The notes: a model not told the origin generated them from the letters alone. A stretch of 64,000 bases of DNA from Stenocarpella maydis (GCA_002270565.1 NQMI01000151.1:44642-108641); one strand, 5' to 3'; positions 12,937 through 25,487 are shown, counted from the stretch's first letter. A program made the numbers and translations.

Positions 12937-13141
12937 TGTTGGAATAGCACTTAGGATCGCACATCAGTATGGGGACGAGGTGGCTTAGTCAGCCACCTAG
13001 GTACCGCACGGAGGCCTTAAGCCCCTACCGTATGCTTCCCCTCCCTCATTTCAGAACCTAGATAGATTATCAAATAATAGAACCAGTTCGATAACCACTA
13101 TACATATATACCAACAGCCATATAACAAAGGCCATTCAATA
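12937..13141 (+). repeat. Left LTR of copia B (205 bp)
   Basis: It starts TGTTGG and ends CATTCAATA. It aligns end to end with 19479-19683, with differences almost all transitions. It retains more GC than its surroundings. The 5 bp before it (CTTAT) do not match the 5 bp after the right LTR (AGTAG), so no target duplication is visible. Confidence 0.85.
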
Positions 13142-14633
13142 CTAATTAGTAATTACTTAGCGCAATTATAGATTAGCAAGAGTGAAGAGATAAGCCCCCA
13201 TATAACTCCCTAGCTATACTGCTAAATGAGGATCGGGAAGTTGAATAGCTAGAGTTATATACTTATGCTAAGAGCCTAGGGATCTCCTTAACTAAGCCGC
13301 GGCACAGCATGAGAAAGGAGGTCACCTAGAAGACAATCTCTATCTATCTTATATGAATCACACCTATTACTATTGAATGAGAATCAGGAGATAGTATAAG
13401 AGGTAATCTATATAAGTAAGATAGAAGGAGTATATGCAACTATATAATAAAATACGTTAACCCATATAAATTAATATAGAAACTATTAAGATATTAGCTA
13501 TATTAAATAACCCTAAAGAGAATATTCCCAGACCTTCTAGCTAGAATATAGAAAGACTACCTCCTATAATTATATATAAAGAAATAGCTAAAGGGAGTAT
13601 AATACTAATCTTAAGGTGGTAATAATAAATAGACCTATAATTCTAAAATAAGGATAAGATCAACCTAGAAAAACCACCCTTAAAGATACACCTTACTATA
13701 TACTTCACATAAGTCCTAATAGAGGATACCCAACTATAACTACACGGGAATCTACTCCTAAACTCTCTAATTGAAAACTTTAAGGGGTAGACTACCCACT
13801 AATTTAATTAGGTTCCTTATACATTTAAGAAAGAGCTACTTTACTTAATTAGCAAAGAGGGAATATAAATACTAGGAGGATCCTATTTAGTAAGGATTAT
13901 ATAACTTATTAAGGCTAGAAAGGCAAGCTATAAGCAGCTATAGCAAACTTAATAAACCCTATCTAGCCCCATATAAGCCACAATATTACTAGCTAGATAG
14001 TAATTAATATAACCCATATAAGCAACTATTAAGCTATATAAATAATAGTAATAATCCCATTTACATAAAGCCCCTCAAACTACATAAGTATAAACAGCAG
14101 AAACTTATCTTATATAATAGATACCTCCTAGTGCAAGATATATACAAGAGGTAGGCAATTTCCCACAGCAGCCAGACACTATACTCACCACACAATCCAT
14201 CTATATAGATAGTGCTCCATATAACCTACCTCTAACCCAAATAGTCTATAATAGGCCAATTAACCCCCAAGCTATAGCCAACTTCTATAAGGGATGAAGG
14301 AAGAAATATAACTATACAGGGAGGCCATACAACCTATTATACAATAAAGCATGAATCTTTATAGAGTACTATAGAAGATTGCAAATCTAAGAGGATTAAT
14401 ACTATATAGTCTTCCTAAATATACTCCTAAATTATGCAGAGAACTTTTACCTTTATTATATAAGCCTGGATAAGATATAAAAGGAAATATATGATCTAAT
14501 GGATATATACTTTAATATAAATACTAATTATAGCTAGTATTAGGTAAATTGAATAATTATATTCTTTATATAAGTTAAAAGGGAGAATCTAGAGAAAACA
14601 CTCCTAGAAGTACTAGAGGTACTTCTTAATAAA

Positions 14634-14634
14634 N
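14634..14634. other. Single ambiguous base (n)
   Basis: One unresolved base within the copia B gag region, an assembly or consensus ambiguity. Confidence 0.95.
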
Positions 14635-17591
14635 AGGGATATGCTTTCTTTAACCTTAGTTATATAGAGGCTAGAGCCTTCCTTACTAAACCTCAGCTAT
14701 AGTAACTTTATAAGTGCTTTAGCCATCCCTATATGGAGAAACTATATAGACTTCTCAGAAGTATAAGGCATAATGATATTAAGGAAGCCATTTTAGAGAG
14801 AATTAAGAAATTCTACTACCACTACTAGATATATAATCTAGCCCTAAAATGATTCAAATTCTCTATTAAGGATAAAAGCTACTTTAATTATAAAGTAGTA
14901 ATTAATATTATATAACTTAGAGAAAAGAATGCTCTATATATAATTAATATAGATATAAACTTCTAAGCAGTAATATTCCTTAGATCTATATCTATATAAG
15001 ATACCTAAGATATACCCTATAAATGCTAGATTTATACCTATATTAGCCTACCTAACTATATTATATATAACTTAGGGATAAACTTTATATTAGAGGAGTT
15101 CCATATAAATATAAAGATTATAGGGATCTTGTATAAAGAGATACTAGTAGAAGCACACTAGGCTGTATGGAAAGTTAAGTAGTTATATAAACCTTTAAAA
15201 AGGGTATATAAAATCCTTTATATAGAGATTAATAAAGCTATAAATAATAAGATAATCCTATAAATAGTAATTAAGGCCCTAAATAATATAGCTGGGCTAA
15301 GTGGACTTATATTAACCCTTCTAGTATTTAGTACCTACCCTTAAGTCTTATATAAATCTCTACTATCTCCAGATATTACCTAAAGGGCAAGAGCTATACA
15401 AAAGGCTATAAAGATACTTTAAACTATTCATATAGAAATCAAGGTTAGCCATATAATTAACACTAGGAATGGACTAGATACCTATACTATACTATCCTTA
15501 CCCCTCTAAAGTGAAATCCTTATTTAAAGAGAAAATAAAGGCTGGAGAGGACTATATAAGCTAGAAGCTATCCATAGGTATATTATAATAATTAGTATAG
15601 TAAATAGACCTATATAATTCCAGGCTATATATACCAAACCATACCTTTATATAGCTGAACCAGCTATATGGGACAACCTGGATATACAAGAAGCCATCAC
15701 CATACAACAGCCAACCTAAGCCAAGAAGAGAGGCAGGCCTAGGAAGGAAGCTACCCAGGTGCAGCCGAATCAGCACGGCAGACCCAAGAGAGCAACCGTA
15801 CAATATACATATCTATCAACTATATAACTACCAGCAACTACTTTCTTAACCCAAAAAGAAAGAGACTCATATAACCTAGCTATTAAGCTAAGGGAAGATA
15901 ACATTATTACCAGCCTAGGTAAGCCATTTAAAGAATCTAATGCCCTTAAGATTAATGCTCTAGTTAGTAAAGATATATTTAAATTTATAAAGTATAACCT
16001 AAAGATATATAGATATCTAAGAATCTTTAATATATAAATGGTATAAGAAGTTAAGAATAAGTTAACTAAGCTAATTAAGAAATTAAGGCTAGTTATATAG
16101 GGCTTTAGGGATAAAGAGAAACATATAATACTAATATAAGCCCTAACTATCTAGAGGATAAGCTAGAGACTAATTCTAGCCCTAGGGCCAATACTCATTC
16201 AATCATACGGATGCTAAGGCAAACTGCGGGATATTACACAAGCCTATACCCAAGCTAAAGATATACTAACCCATATAATTATTATATAACTACCCCTAGA
16301 GCTTAGGGACAGATACCCCCCAGACACAATCCTTATCATTAGGAAACCACTATACAGCCTAGCCGAGGCAGGCCTGCATTAGTATAAAACCTACCACACC
16401 CACCATACAGAGGCCCTAAAAATGAAGATCTCTATATACAACCCATACCTCCTATTTACTACTAATAGGCTATATAACTTTAGTATCTCAAGGATGCAGA
16501 TAGATAATACCTTCTTCTTTATAATACTAATATTCTCTAAAAGGGAGGAAGATAAGCTAAGAAAAAAAAAGTTCCATATAAAGCTGAAGGAAGTTCTAAT
16601 ACCTAAAAAGCCAGTAGAATTCAATAATGGAAGGATTAAGTTAGATAAAGAGAATATCTTATTTATATAAAAAGGATAAGCTGCATGATTGGAACTAATT
16701 AACCCCTATATGGATGATGCAGCCTAGCAGTATGTTGCCTAGAGAGCCTAAGGGGCATATATTGCCTCAATCTACCAACCAGAGTTATTATATAATCTTT
16801 CTATAGCCGCACAAATCAGAGATCCTAAAGAGAAAGATATAAAAGCCTTAAATATATAAATTAAGTAGCAGAAGGAGAACCCTAATAGGGGGATTAAATT
16901 TATACTACTTAATTTAAGCTATATAAAGCTCTATATCTTTATAAATAGATCCTTTACTAATAATAAGGACCTTAGCTTATAGCTAGAATTTATTATTATT
17001 ATAGTAATGGAAGAAGACTATATAGAGACTAACTTTAAGATCTATAGAAATATTATCTATTAAAGCTTAATAAAGTATAAGTAAGTTATATAAAGCATAC
17101 TAGTAAGCAAGCTATATAGAATGATAATAAGGTTTAATAGTAGTATAGCACTTAATATAACAATTAACTGAATCTTTAACTATCTAGAGGTACCAAGAAT
17201 ACTAGTAGTAATCTATATAGACTTATAATCACTATATAAATGCCTAGTAAAGCTTAATATAACTAATGAGAAGAAGCTAATAATTGATATTATATCGCTA
17301 AGAGAAGCATATAAGAGGAAGGAGATATTAGAAGTATAATGGATTAATGAGAAGAATAACCTAGTAGATACTTATATAAAGAAAGTTCTAAATGGAGCAC
17401 TAGAGCGGCTGATTATAATAAACACCCTAAGGATCAGAGTTAAGGCGTATATTAAGCGCCTGGATGGGAAGAAGTAGGTAGTCTGTACAAAAAGGGGGAG
17501 GAATTAGAGAGGAGGTCTGAATGTATAAAGGATAGGCTATAGAAAATAGGGGGTCTGTATGGAAGAAAATGTTAAGGATCTGGACCTATAT

Positions 17592-17805
17592 AGAAGTTAG
17601 AACTAAGCTAGAATAGAGCTAGAATTAAGCTAAAATAAAGTTAGAACTAAGATAAAACTAAGATAAAACTAAGTTAGAATAAAGCTAGAATTAAAATAAA
17701 ACTAAGCTGGAATTAAAATAGAACTAAGCTAGAATGGAGCTAAAATTAAGCTAGAATTAAGCTAGAATGGAGCTGGAATTAAGCTAGAATTAATATAGGC
17801 AGATA
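17592..17805 (+). repeat. Minisatellite of about 12 bp (AAGCTAGAATTA-like units)
   Basis: Many imperfect tandem copies of AAGCTAGAATTA / AAGCTAGAATGG / AACTAAGATAAA fill this stretch. Looser copies of GGAGCTAGATAT or ATGAAGCTAGAT type continue to about 18060. It lies in copia B between the end of RNase H with its purine tract and the right LTR. The units differ largely by transitions. No coding is supported. Confidence 0.7.
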
Positions 17806-18661
17806 GATCTTGGATCTATATGAAGCTGGAAGTAAGCTGGATTAATGGATTTTTAACTTATATGAAGCTAAATAATACCTGAATAGAGGAGGATAGGCCC
17901 TATATGGAGCTAGATATAACCTAGATACCTAAGGATAGGACCTTAATAGATAAAAATAGGACTTAAATGGACCTTAATATGGCCTAAATATAGCAAGATA
18001 GGACTTAAATGAAGCTAGATAGGGTCTAAAAAGACTAAGATAAGCTTTAGATAAAGATAAATAAAGCTAAGATATATAAAGATAAGTTACTAAGAACCTA
18101 TACTAATACCTAAATTATAATTTATATAATTAAAAAGTAGTAAGAAGGGAGTTTAAATTTCATAATATACAGTATAGAAATTATATCATATAACTTAATC
18201 CTTTATTCCACTATATAGAATGCCAACCTTCTGAAAATCACCATATAACCTAGAACTACCTACTCTACTATATAGCTAAAGGCGCGAGAATCAATAATAG
18301 GCTTAGCCTCCTCCACCTTAATCTCCTGCTTAATATCCTTTATAGTTATAGGATTCCAGGAGGACCCCTTACTATTATCACCCAAATTACCAACCTACTA
18401 ATTTCCACACCCTATATAACTAGCATCAGCCTTATACTTCTTATAGTAGGGATACTTCCGAGCTAGTAACTGCTAGATACAGGTTGCACAAGCACCCCCC
18501 TAGAAGCCTGGAATTTATACATAATTCTTAAATTTATAAGTCTTAGGCTTACACTTTAAGCATTTCTCATTAACCTGCTTACTATACAACTGGATTAGAA
18601 TCACATAAAAGTAGCTTAAATAATAAAGGAGGTTAGCAATAATATTAGCTTTAAATATATT

Positions 18662-19044
18662 NNNNNNNNNNNNNNNNNNNNNNNNNNNNNNNNNNNNNNN
18701 NNNNNNNNNNNNNNNNNNNNNNNNNNNNNNNNNNNNNNNNNNNNNNNNNNNNNNNNNNNNNNNNNNNNNNNNNNNNNNNNNNNNNNNNNNNNNNNNNNNN
18801 NNNNNNNNNNNNNNNNNNNNNNNNNNNNNNNNNNNNNNNNNNNNNNNNNNNNNNNNNNNNNNNNNNNNNNNNNNNNNNNNNNNNNNNNNNNNNNNNNNNN
18901 NNNNNNNNNNNNNNNNNNNNNNNNNNNNNNNNNNNNNNNNNNNNNNNNNNNNNNNNNNNNNNNNNNNNNNNNNNNNNNNNNNNNNNNNNNNNNNNNNNNN
19001 NNNNNNNNNNNNNNNNNNNNNNNNNNNNNNNNNNNNNNNNNNNN
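18662..19044. other. Assembly gap (run of N)
   Basis: 383 unresolved bases inside copia B. The true length and content are unknown. The minisatellite and repeats around it are likely reasons for the break. Confidence 0.98.
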
Positions 19045-19081
19045 AGGTATATGGGTGTTATATAATAAAGAAAGGAAGAAG

Positions 19082-19111
19082 GGAAGAAAGAGAGAGAGAG
19101 AGAGAAAGAGG
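19082..19111 (+). repeat. GA-rich microsatellite
   Basis: An interrupted (GA)n tract with GAAAGAGAGAGAGAGAGAGA, immediately right of the assembly gap. Purine-rich on the plus strand. Confidence 0.8.
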
Positions 19112-19478
19112 TTTTATATTAGGGAGGAAGCATATAGCACTAGCATCCCTAGCTGGTAATAAGTTAGTTATATAAATAAGTAACTTATGAAAGAGATATC
19201 TTACTAAGGATATACTTCTTTTGCTCCTTCTATATATATAAAGAGCTATAAAGTAAGGATAATGAGGGAAGTATAGGTGGTTAGAAGTAAAAGAGATATC
19301 AGATAACAACTAATATTAGTTAAGTGGTTAGAGGTTGCAAGCAATATATGAAGTGAAAAGTAGTACAACCTGTAGGAGGAGAGGAGGGGGATTTCACTAA
19401 GAAGGAAGGTATATAAGCAGTTTAACCTACTTAAAGGCTGAAAGGAAGATATATAATTATAAAAGAAAAGATCCCTAG

Positions 19479-19683
19479 TGTTGGAATAGTACTTAGGATT
19501 ACACATTAGTATGGGGATAAGGTGGCTTAGTCAGCTACCTAGGTACCGCACGGAGGCCTTAAGCCCCTACTGTGTGCTTCTCCTCCCTCGTTTCAGAACC
19601 TAGATAGATTATTGAATAACAGAACCAGTTCGATAACCACTGTACATATGTACCAATAGCCATATGGCAAAGGCCATTCAACA
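19479..19683 (+). repeat. Right LTR of copia B (205 bp)
   Basis: It starts TGTTGGAATAG and ends CCATTCAACA. It pairs with 12937-13141. It is followed directly by a gypsy RT fragment, not by the gypsy chromodomain sequence that flanks the left LTR, so the two outer flanks are not one interrupted target. Confidence 0.85.
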
Positions 19684-20591
19684 AGTAGATATATTAATAT
19701 CTCTTCTATTTAAAAGAAGAAAAGATGGAAATAAATATAAATACTAAGAGAATATTATAAATTTAGGAAAGTATTTTAAGAAAACCCTAATATACTATTA
19801 CTATAATATATATAATAGGAGTATTAAATACCCTTAAAATTGGAAACTATACTATATTTTAAACCTATTTATAGACTTAATAAGGAATAACTTAAGGTAC
19901 TTAAGGACTATCTTAATAATAACCTTAAGAAAGGATTTATTAGACCTGTATAATTACTAATAGGATACCTAATCCTCTTCATACCTAGAAAAAGAGTAAA
20001 CTATAGCTATATATTAATTATTAGTAACTTGGTAATATTATAATTAAGAATTAATACCCCCTTCTTCTTACTAAGAAACTTAAAGATTAATTGAGAGAAA
20101 TAAAATAGTTTATAGTACTTAAGCTAAAGTATAAATATAACTTTATCTAACTTAAAGAAGGAGAAGAATGAAAGATAGCATTTAAAATATATTATAAATA
20201 TTATAAAACAATAGTTATACGTTTTAAATTAACTAATATACTAGCTTTATTTTAAGAAATAAATAATTATACTTTATATAAATACCTTAATATTTTTATC
20301 ATTACCTACCTTAGTAGTATTCTTAACTTATCAAAGAACCTTAAATTTATAAGAATTATATGAAGTACGTACTATAAAAGCTTTAAGATATAAACCCTCT
20401 TATAAAACTAGAGAAATATAAATAGTACTTTTGGAAAGTTAACTACCTTAAATATATAATTAAATTAGGAAGAATTAAGATATAAAAGGGTAAAGTTGAA
20501 GTAATTAGGAAATAGCTAACAGTAACTAATATTAAGGATATTAGAGCATTCCTCAGATATATTAACGTCTATAAATAATTTATTATAAATT
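19684..20591 (+). mobile_element. Ty3/gypsy RT fragment, inverted relative to gypsy-1
   Basis: The plus-strand sequence aligns with the reverse complement of about 6940-7810 in gypsy-1. For example, the block reading ESLTTLDI...IRKD and the GIRAFLRYINVYK region are shared. The RT active site reads YLSSIL in place of YLDDIL. The fragment is cut off at about 20591, where copia A sequence begins. Both copies carry many RIP stops. Confidence 0.7.
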
Positions 20592-21969
20592 CCATGAGGA
20601 TCCGGTGGGATACTAGACCTGAACCAGCAGAATGCCTTATGAAGATAAATAAGGCGCTGAATGCCAGAATGTATTAAGGTGGAAGGATATGTGGACTGTA
20701 GCTAGTTGGCAATAACCCCTTTCTCTACCTAAATACCATATAAGGGATTACGATAATTGCGTAAGAACAGCTATGTGCTGACTTGCTTAGCAAAAGTATA
20801 CTTAATGGCAATTAACTAACTAATATAATTTAATTAGTAGAATACTTAACGCAAATACAATGCTGCCCCATATAAAGAAAGAATCACTACTTCCTAGCAC
20901 CCTGAGCCCTGGATGGAAGTTAACAAGTACCTTAAGATACAAAAAGGGATTATATAGTACTAATAACTAGTAAAACTTTAGATACCTATTAACTAGTTAC
21001 CTGTGTCTTATCCTAAGGAGCTGCATAGTTGGCTAGTATATAGTTCAAATCTATCCTAAGGGCGAGACCTTGTAGCTAAGATTTTTATAGTGGTGCCTAT
21101 GTACTAAGGGTTTAGGTGATGAGGGTTACTACTATCCTACGGGCACTTAAGTTGCTAGCTATGTGTATTAAGCATTCCCAGTCAAGATTTTGCGGTCTTA
21201 ACTCCTGCTTAATGTGTGTTTTATATACTTACTAAGAGCGGTATCGGATATTGCATGTTCTACTATGTATTTTGTTAATAAGTTGGCTCTAATATGCTAT
21301 TTATTACCGTCTGCTATAATCCCTACCTGACCTAACTATTACCTTATCTATACCTACCAACTCTTGCTATTGGCTTCTGATGGAGAGGGCTTTACTGAGT
21401 GTTCTTCCCTTAAATGGCCTTGGGTGAAGAGGGCTTTTATAGATCGAGTTGTTGTTAAAACTTGTTATTGATGTCTGCTGTTGGATTGGTAGCTGATCTG
21501 GACTATACTTAATTTAGTTAATTGTTAATACTTGGTAAAGAGAAAGAAGGGGTCCGGAAGGCTGGATAGTTGTTATTCTAGTTCCAGGGAGTCCGGGTAA
21601 TTGTTGTTCTAGCTTTAGGTAAATCTTTGTTGAACTTATGGCCTATAGGTAAAGGAAGCATGAGTCCTTATTGTGCATTTCTTTTGAAACCCTTAAGTAC
21701 TAAAAATAATAAATGGGCAGTATATGTTGATGGAAGCAGATATTTTGTATAGGGAAAGCACTATATTATGCTAGACCGTATAATTACGGGCTCCTAGCTT
21801 CTAGAGGAAGCAGGGACCGCTATAATATACCAGGCCTCTTTAGGTGCCTATATTTGATGGGCACTTGGTATAACGGTATATTTGATGAACTTGGCAAAGG
21901 GGCTGCTATGACTAAAAGCAATGGTAATATAGGGATTCTGATAATGAATACGGCAATTCTTTTATTCTT

Positions 21970-22018
21970 ATTATAATAGCGAGAGCGTGGGTTTAACCCT
22001 ATGCCTGGGATTTTTTTT
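21970..22018 (+). other. tRNA-like 3' half with oligo-T, inside copia A
   Basis: GCGAGAGCGTGGGTTTAACC and the following CTATGCCTGGGA plus T8 look like the T-arm, acceptor end and Pol III terminator of a tRNA. The copy 2 version (minus strand, about 52419-52462) has GGTTCAACCC, closer to a B box (GGTTCRANNC). I could not fold a full cloverleaf and no convincing 5' acceptor strand is visible. It may be a SINE remnant or captured tRNA tail. It is not a functional tRNA call. Confidence 0.35.
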
Positions 22019-22048
22019 ACTATGATTTTTAAAAGAAAAGACTACCAG

Positions 22049-22263
22049 TGTGGCAATAGTAGTGTGCAACAGCACATTGGTGGGCTATTGCTACAGCCAC
22101 CGTACTGTAGCCAGAGGGCGTAGTTGCTTACTAAGCAACTACCACCCACTATATAGACCCGAGATAGCTGGCGGGCTACGCCCACTGCACCCACTACTCG
22201 AAAGACAGAGAGAAATACAAGAACAACACCCCACTCGTATTGCAATACGTGACCCATCCAACA
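22049..22263 (+). repeat. LTR of copia A, copy 1 (215 bp)
   Basis: It starts TGTGGCAATAG and ends CCATCCAACA. It matches 52160-52370 on the opposite strand. It is noticeably GC-richer and less mutated than the neighbouring internal sequence. The pogo element at 22269 starts a few bases beyond it. Confidence 0.75.
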
Positions 22264-22268
22264 CTATA

Positions 22269-24197
22269 AGTCAGCCTACCATTTCACGCACCACCCCCTT
22301 CACACACACCCGACTTTTTAACCTCCCCTAGAAGCACCCTCAACTTTAACACTTATTTACTTAACGAGTAATAAAGCTATTCATAATCAGATAAGTAGTC
22401 CTTATCACCTAAGTCCTACACTATAATACAGTCCATTTCCTCAACCTCATCATTATCCCCTAACTCATTATTATTAAATGTTGCCTAAGGCTCTTTCTTA
22501 ATAAGTCCCATAGCAGCCCTCTCCCTCACGATAGCCATAATACCTACAAACTTCGAATTTAGGTCTAATAATACCCTTCTCTTCTTCTTAGGTCTCTAAT
22601 GCTCCAAAGCAGCCATAAGGACTATATTCTCCTCCTCAGCAATTACTACATGGGCAGCTAACTCATTAAGGCCCTTACAGACCTTCTGGAAGAGCAAGCA
22701 AATAGTAGGCAACTTAAAGATATCACTAACGCTACATAACTCCAATTCAATTAATTAGATATAATAAGAGGAATGTGGCGTTTTTAAATCGATTACAGCT
22801 AAATCTAAGTTAATTAGAGTGCTTATTAGCCCAGTATCATAACTATTACCTGTAGTATTATTATTTTAAGCTACTAGTTGCAATCTCTTCACCTTTACTC
22901 AATCTCAGGGGAAGATTCCTATAGTTATTCATGCCTTCTTAATAGTAGTTAGTCTGAAGACACTATTTCAAGCCTTAGAATAGGTGCAAAGAAAGAATTC
23001 TTTAGAGGATTCCTTAGTGCCATATATAGTAGCTAGCAGGGTAAGATTCTAATAATACCTCCTCTTCAAAAGTGAGAATACACCAACATTAAGGGGCTAT
23101 AATACATGTAAAGTATGGGGGGGAAGAAATATAAGCTAGATCTTTAATTTAAAACAGTGCCATATAAAATCATTAGTTATATGTAAGTAGTAGCCATCAA
23201 GAAGGAGGACCCTCTACTGCTCGGGATTAGAGGGCCAGGTAATAGGCTTAAACATCATTATTAGCCACAATAGAGTGAGTTGATTATTTATCCAGCCTAT
23301 CTCTAAGTGCGTGAATAGCTAGCCCTTAAAATTATTAAGTTCTTAAGTAGGAAACCATTATTATTATATGGATTTTCCCTTAAAGATAACAAGGGGAGGG
23401 ATCACCTTGCCCGCCCTACTAATGCACTCTATTGAGGTGGACTACGTACGCAAGAGGGCTGTTTTTTTGATAATAGAATTAACTGCTAAGGAGCCAATAA
23501 CTAAGCCATTAATACCATCACCTTCTTAAAAGCCAACTTCATCAGCATTATGCTAGTATTCAAAAAAGATATTACTAATCTCGGGCAACTCTGGGCGGTT
23601 AAAAAAGATATCAATATTTTCATAAGTAGCGCCATTAATACAGCAATATTTAATATATATAGCATTGAATATTTTTATAAATAGATTCCTTATTAAAAAA
23701 TAATACAGCCAGTTCTTTCCTATTAATTATTACTCTATAGGATTAGGGATATTATTATTAGTAATGTGAGTAATGAGGTAGCAGAGGGCCATATGTATAG
23801 GGAGATGGCTCAGACGGCCCTATAGAAGGGCCTAGTAAGCTAAAATTAACTCTTATATTGGAAATAGCTTCTAGCAAGACAAATTATACTCTTTATAAGT
23901 TGGTATGCCTTGAAGACAATAACGTAGGCTGTACCAAGAGATATAGTGGTCTTTAGACGCTTATCGTTAAGATAACCCGTTCAACTAGTCGGTTATAGCA
24001 GCCAGATATCGTGATAGAGGAATATAAGATATACTAGAACATAGAGAGGAAGATGAGGAATCAAACAGTATAATTAATAAGAAGATTGAATTTATATAGA
24101 AGTTGCAATGTAAATATTTAGCTAAGGGCGAATCAAGAAGGGGTGTCTGAAACCAGGTGTATGTGAAGGGGGTGGTGCGTGAAACGGTAGGCTGACT
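22269..24197 (-). mobile_element. pogo/Fot1 DNA transposon relic with TIRs and TA target duplication
   Basis: The terminal inverted repeats begin AGTCAGCCTACCATTTCACG at 22269 and end with its complement (CGTGAAACGGTAGGCTGACT) at 24197. Similarity extends over about 45 bp. Both ends are flanked by TA, the target-site duplication of the Tc1/mariner/pogo superfamily. The minus strand encodes a degenerate DDE transposase: a NADEVGF motif near 23550, then LLLDGYYLHITNDF near 23190 (family DGHxSHxT), then LPPHTLHVL*PLNVGVFSLLKRRY, the HTSHxLQPLDVxxFxPLKxxY block of Fot1/pogo. Stops and His-to-Tyr changes inactivate it. It appears inserted into a second pogo element. Confidence 0.8.
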
Positions 24198-24199
24198 TA

Positions 24200-25487
24200 G
24201 ACCTCAATTCGCATAACTGCTTAGGGGTCTTAAAAATAGGCTTACAGACCTAGGGAAAAGACCGTAGTGTGCCGTTCTCATTAATAAAGCTATTCCCAGC
24301 ACTAGAATTATCAGAATCATCTTCCCTCTAGCGGTTTTCAAGGATATAGTTGCTAGAGAGCCCCCTAACCCTATTGACCAACCACAGCCCCGTTACTCTC
24401 CACCTAGAACAAATATTCAAAGCCGTTAGTGCCTCCTCTCAAGCCTTATAATAGTAATAGAGGAATCACCAATTAGCCATAACTAAAGAGGAATTATATA
24501 CCTTAAGAAGGTATAATTATTTCTAAAACGCCCTCTTTAGCGGGCTAAATATAGCTATATTAAGGGGCTATAAAACATATATTATATAAGCTAGCAAAAA
24601 GATAATATATGTTTTATTCGAGAAGCACTCCCATATAAAATCAAGCATTATATAGGTATAGTGCCCATTAATAACTAATAATTGCCACTTGTTAGGGTCC
24701 CTTGGCTTTATTTAAGGAATGAAGACTCTCCTCACCCACTTAAGGGCAATTTTTTCCTCTATCCATCCCTTCTTCATAGACGTAAATTGCCAGCCCTCAA
24801 AATCTTCAAGGGCTATAGGAAACCACTGCTACTAAATGCTCTTCCCTTTAAATATAATTAATAGGTCAAGTCACTTACCCAGAGCATTAACACACTCAAG
24901 GAAGGAGGTCCACGCTTGAGAATTATAATCCAATTAGGAAATAGGGCTACCCTTTAAATAGCCAAAGATAAGGGCTTCCTCCAAGCAACCCTCCATAAGC
25001 CCCCCCTCATCAGCATTCCAGCGGTTGCCTAATTTAATAGACTTAATAATAGGCAGCTAGAGGAGGTTAAACCAAGCCCTAATATTCTTCCTTATAGCTG
25101 CTCGAATCCTTAAGGCTTCAACACGCTAATTCTTCCTTAATTAAAGCTCCGGATAATAAAAGAGAAAGCCCCAAAGCCATTACTTTGCAAGGGGAGGGTG
25201 GTCTTCACTTAAGAAGGCCAGCCGGGCTGCTAGACCCTGCAAATCAAATCAACTAAGGCCAACCCCCAATTAGCTCTAGTTAATAATAAATAGAGCCAAT
25301 ATACTCTCTTAATAGTCAGAAAGAAGTCTCTAATAGCGGGAAGCCTCACGATAGCTTATGCCGCCCTTAAGGCGATCACAAAGAGTAGTCTTGGGAATAT
25401 ATCACGCCTTAAAGGCCCCTTATAGGGACATTCCGTTACTAATCGCATTAACTACAGTTTGCAGCTCATCTTCTGTATATGGCTTCA
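24200..25487 (-). pseudogene. pogo/Fot1 transposase relic (second element)
   Basis: The minus-strand frame begins MKPYTEDELQTVVNAISNGM at 25487, the psq/HTH start of fungal CENP-B-type transposases. An internal segment, ISYREASRY near 25340, fits the DNA-binding part. DDE-domain sequence follows (LLVINGHYTYIMLDFIWECF, then LNIAIFSPLKRAF near 24560), corresponding to DGHxSHxT and LQPLDxxxFxPLK. About fifteen in-frame stops disrupt it. The C-terminal part is interrupted at about 24198 by the neighbouring TIR element. TIRs of this copy were not located. It marks the inner edge of the left AT-rich block. Confidence 0.75.

Larger units (their letters stand above)
12937..19683 (+). mobile_element. 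Ty1/copia LTR retrotransposon relic (copia B)
   Basis: It is bounded by direct 205-bp LTRs (12937-13141 and 19479-19683) that start TGTTGGAATAG and end CATTCAACA. The left copy ends ATA by mutation. Gag-like sequence lies around 14250-14600. A GRPRK AT-hook-like stretch lies near 15735 in the linker before RT. RT is seen around 16340-16680 (PLYSLAEAGLH, then KTYHTHHTEALKM and the open frame 16422-16670). RNase H follows to about 17460 (DPKEKDIKALN; VQWINEKNNLVDTYIKK). A purine-rich AAAAAGGGGGAGGAATTAGAGA stretch at about 17490 could be the polypurine tract. Two kilobases of non-coding sequence, a minisatellite and an N gap then lead to the right LTR. RIP stops disrupt every domain. Confidence 0.75.
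20592..22263 (+). mobile_element. Ty1/copia 3' end (copia A, copy 1) with LTR
   Basis: It aligns in inverse orientation with about 52160-53808. It begins inside the C-terminal part of RNase H (HEIQWIARDYNLEDAF-like in the better preserved copy 2), runs through a long 3' non-coding region, and ends with a TG...CA LTR at 22049-22263. A locally rearranged stretch near 21400-21470 (AGAGGGCTTTTA twice) is absent from copy 2. The 5' part is missing. This copy and its partner lie on either side of the gene island. Confidence 0.7.

Noticed and set aside
16391..16670. Overlapping small ORFs as independent genes
   Set aside because: The plus-strand frame is a surviving piece of copia RT and the minus-strand frame is its shadow.
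19058..19506. Two overlapping 83-86 aa minus-strand ORFs next to the gap
   Set aside because: They arise from AT-rich low-complexity sequence and the GA tract in the copia B 3' region; the second runs into the LTR.
22042..22331. Short ORFs on both strands at the copia A LTR
   Set aside because: They fall inside an LTR and the first bases of a pogo TIR; no coding function is expected.
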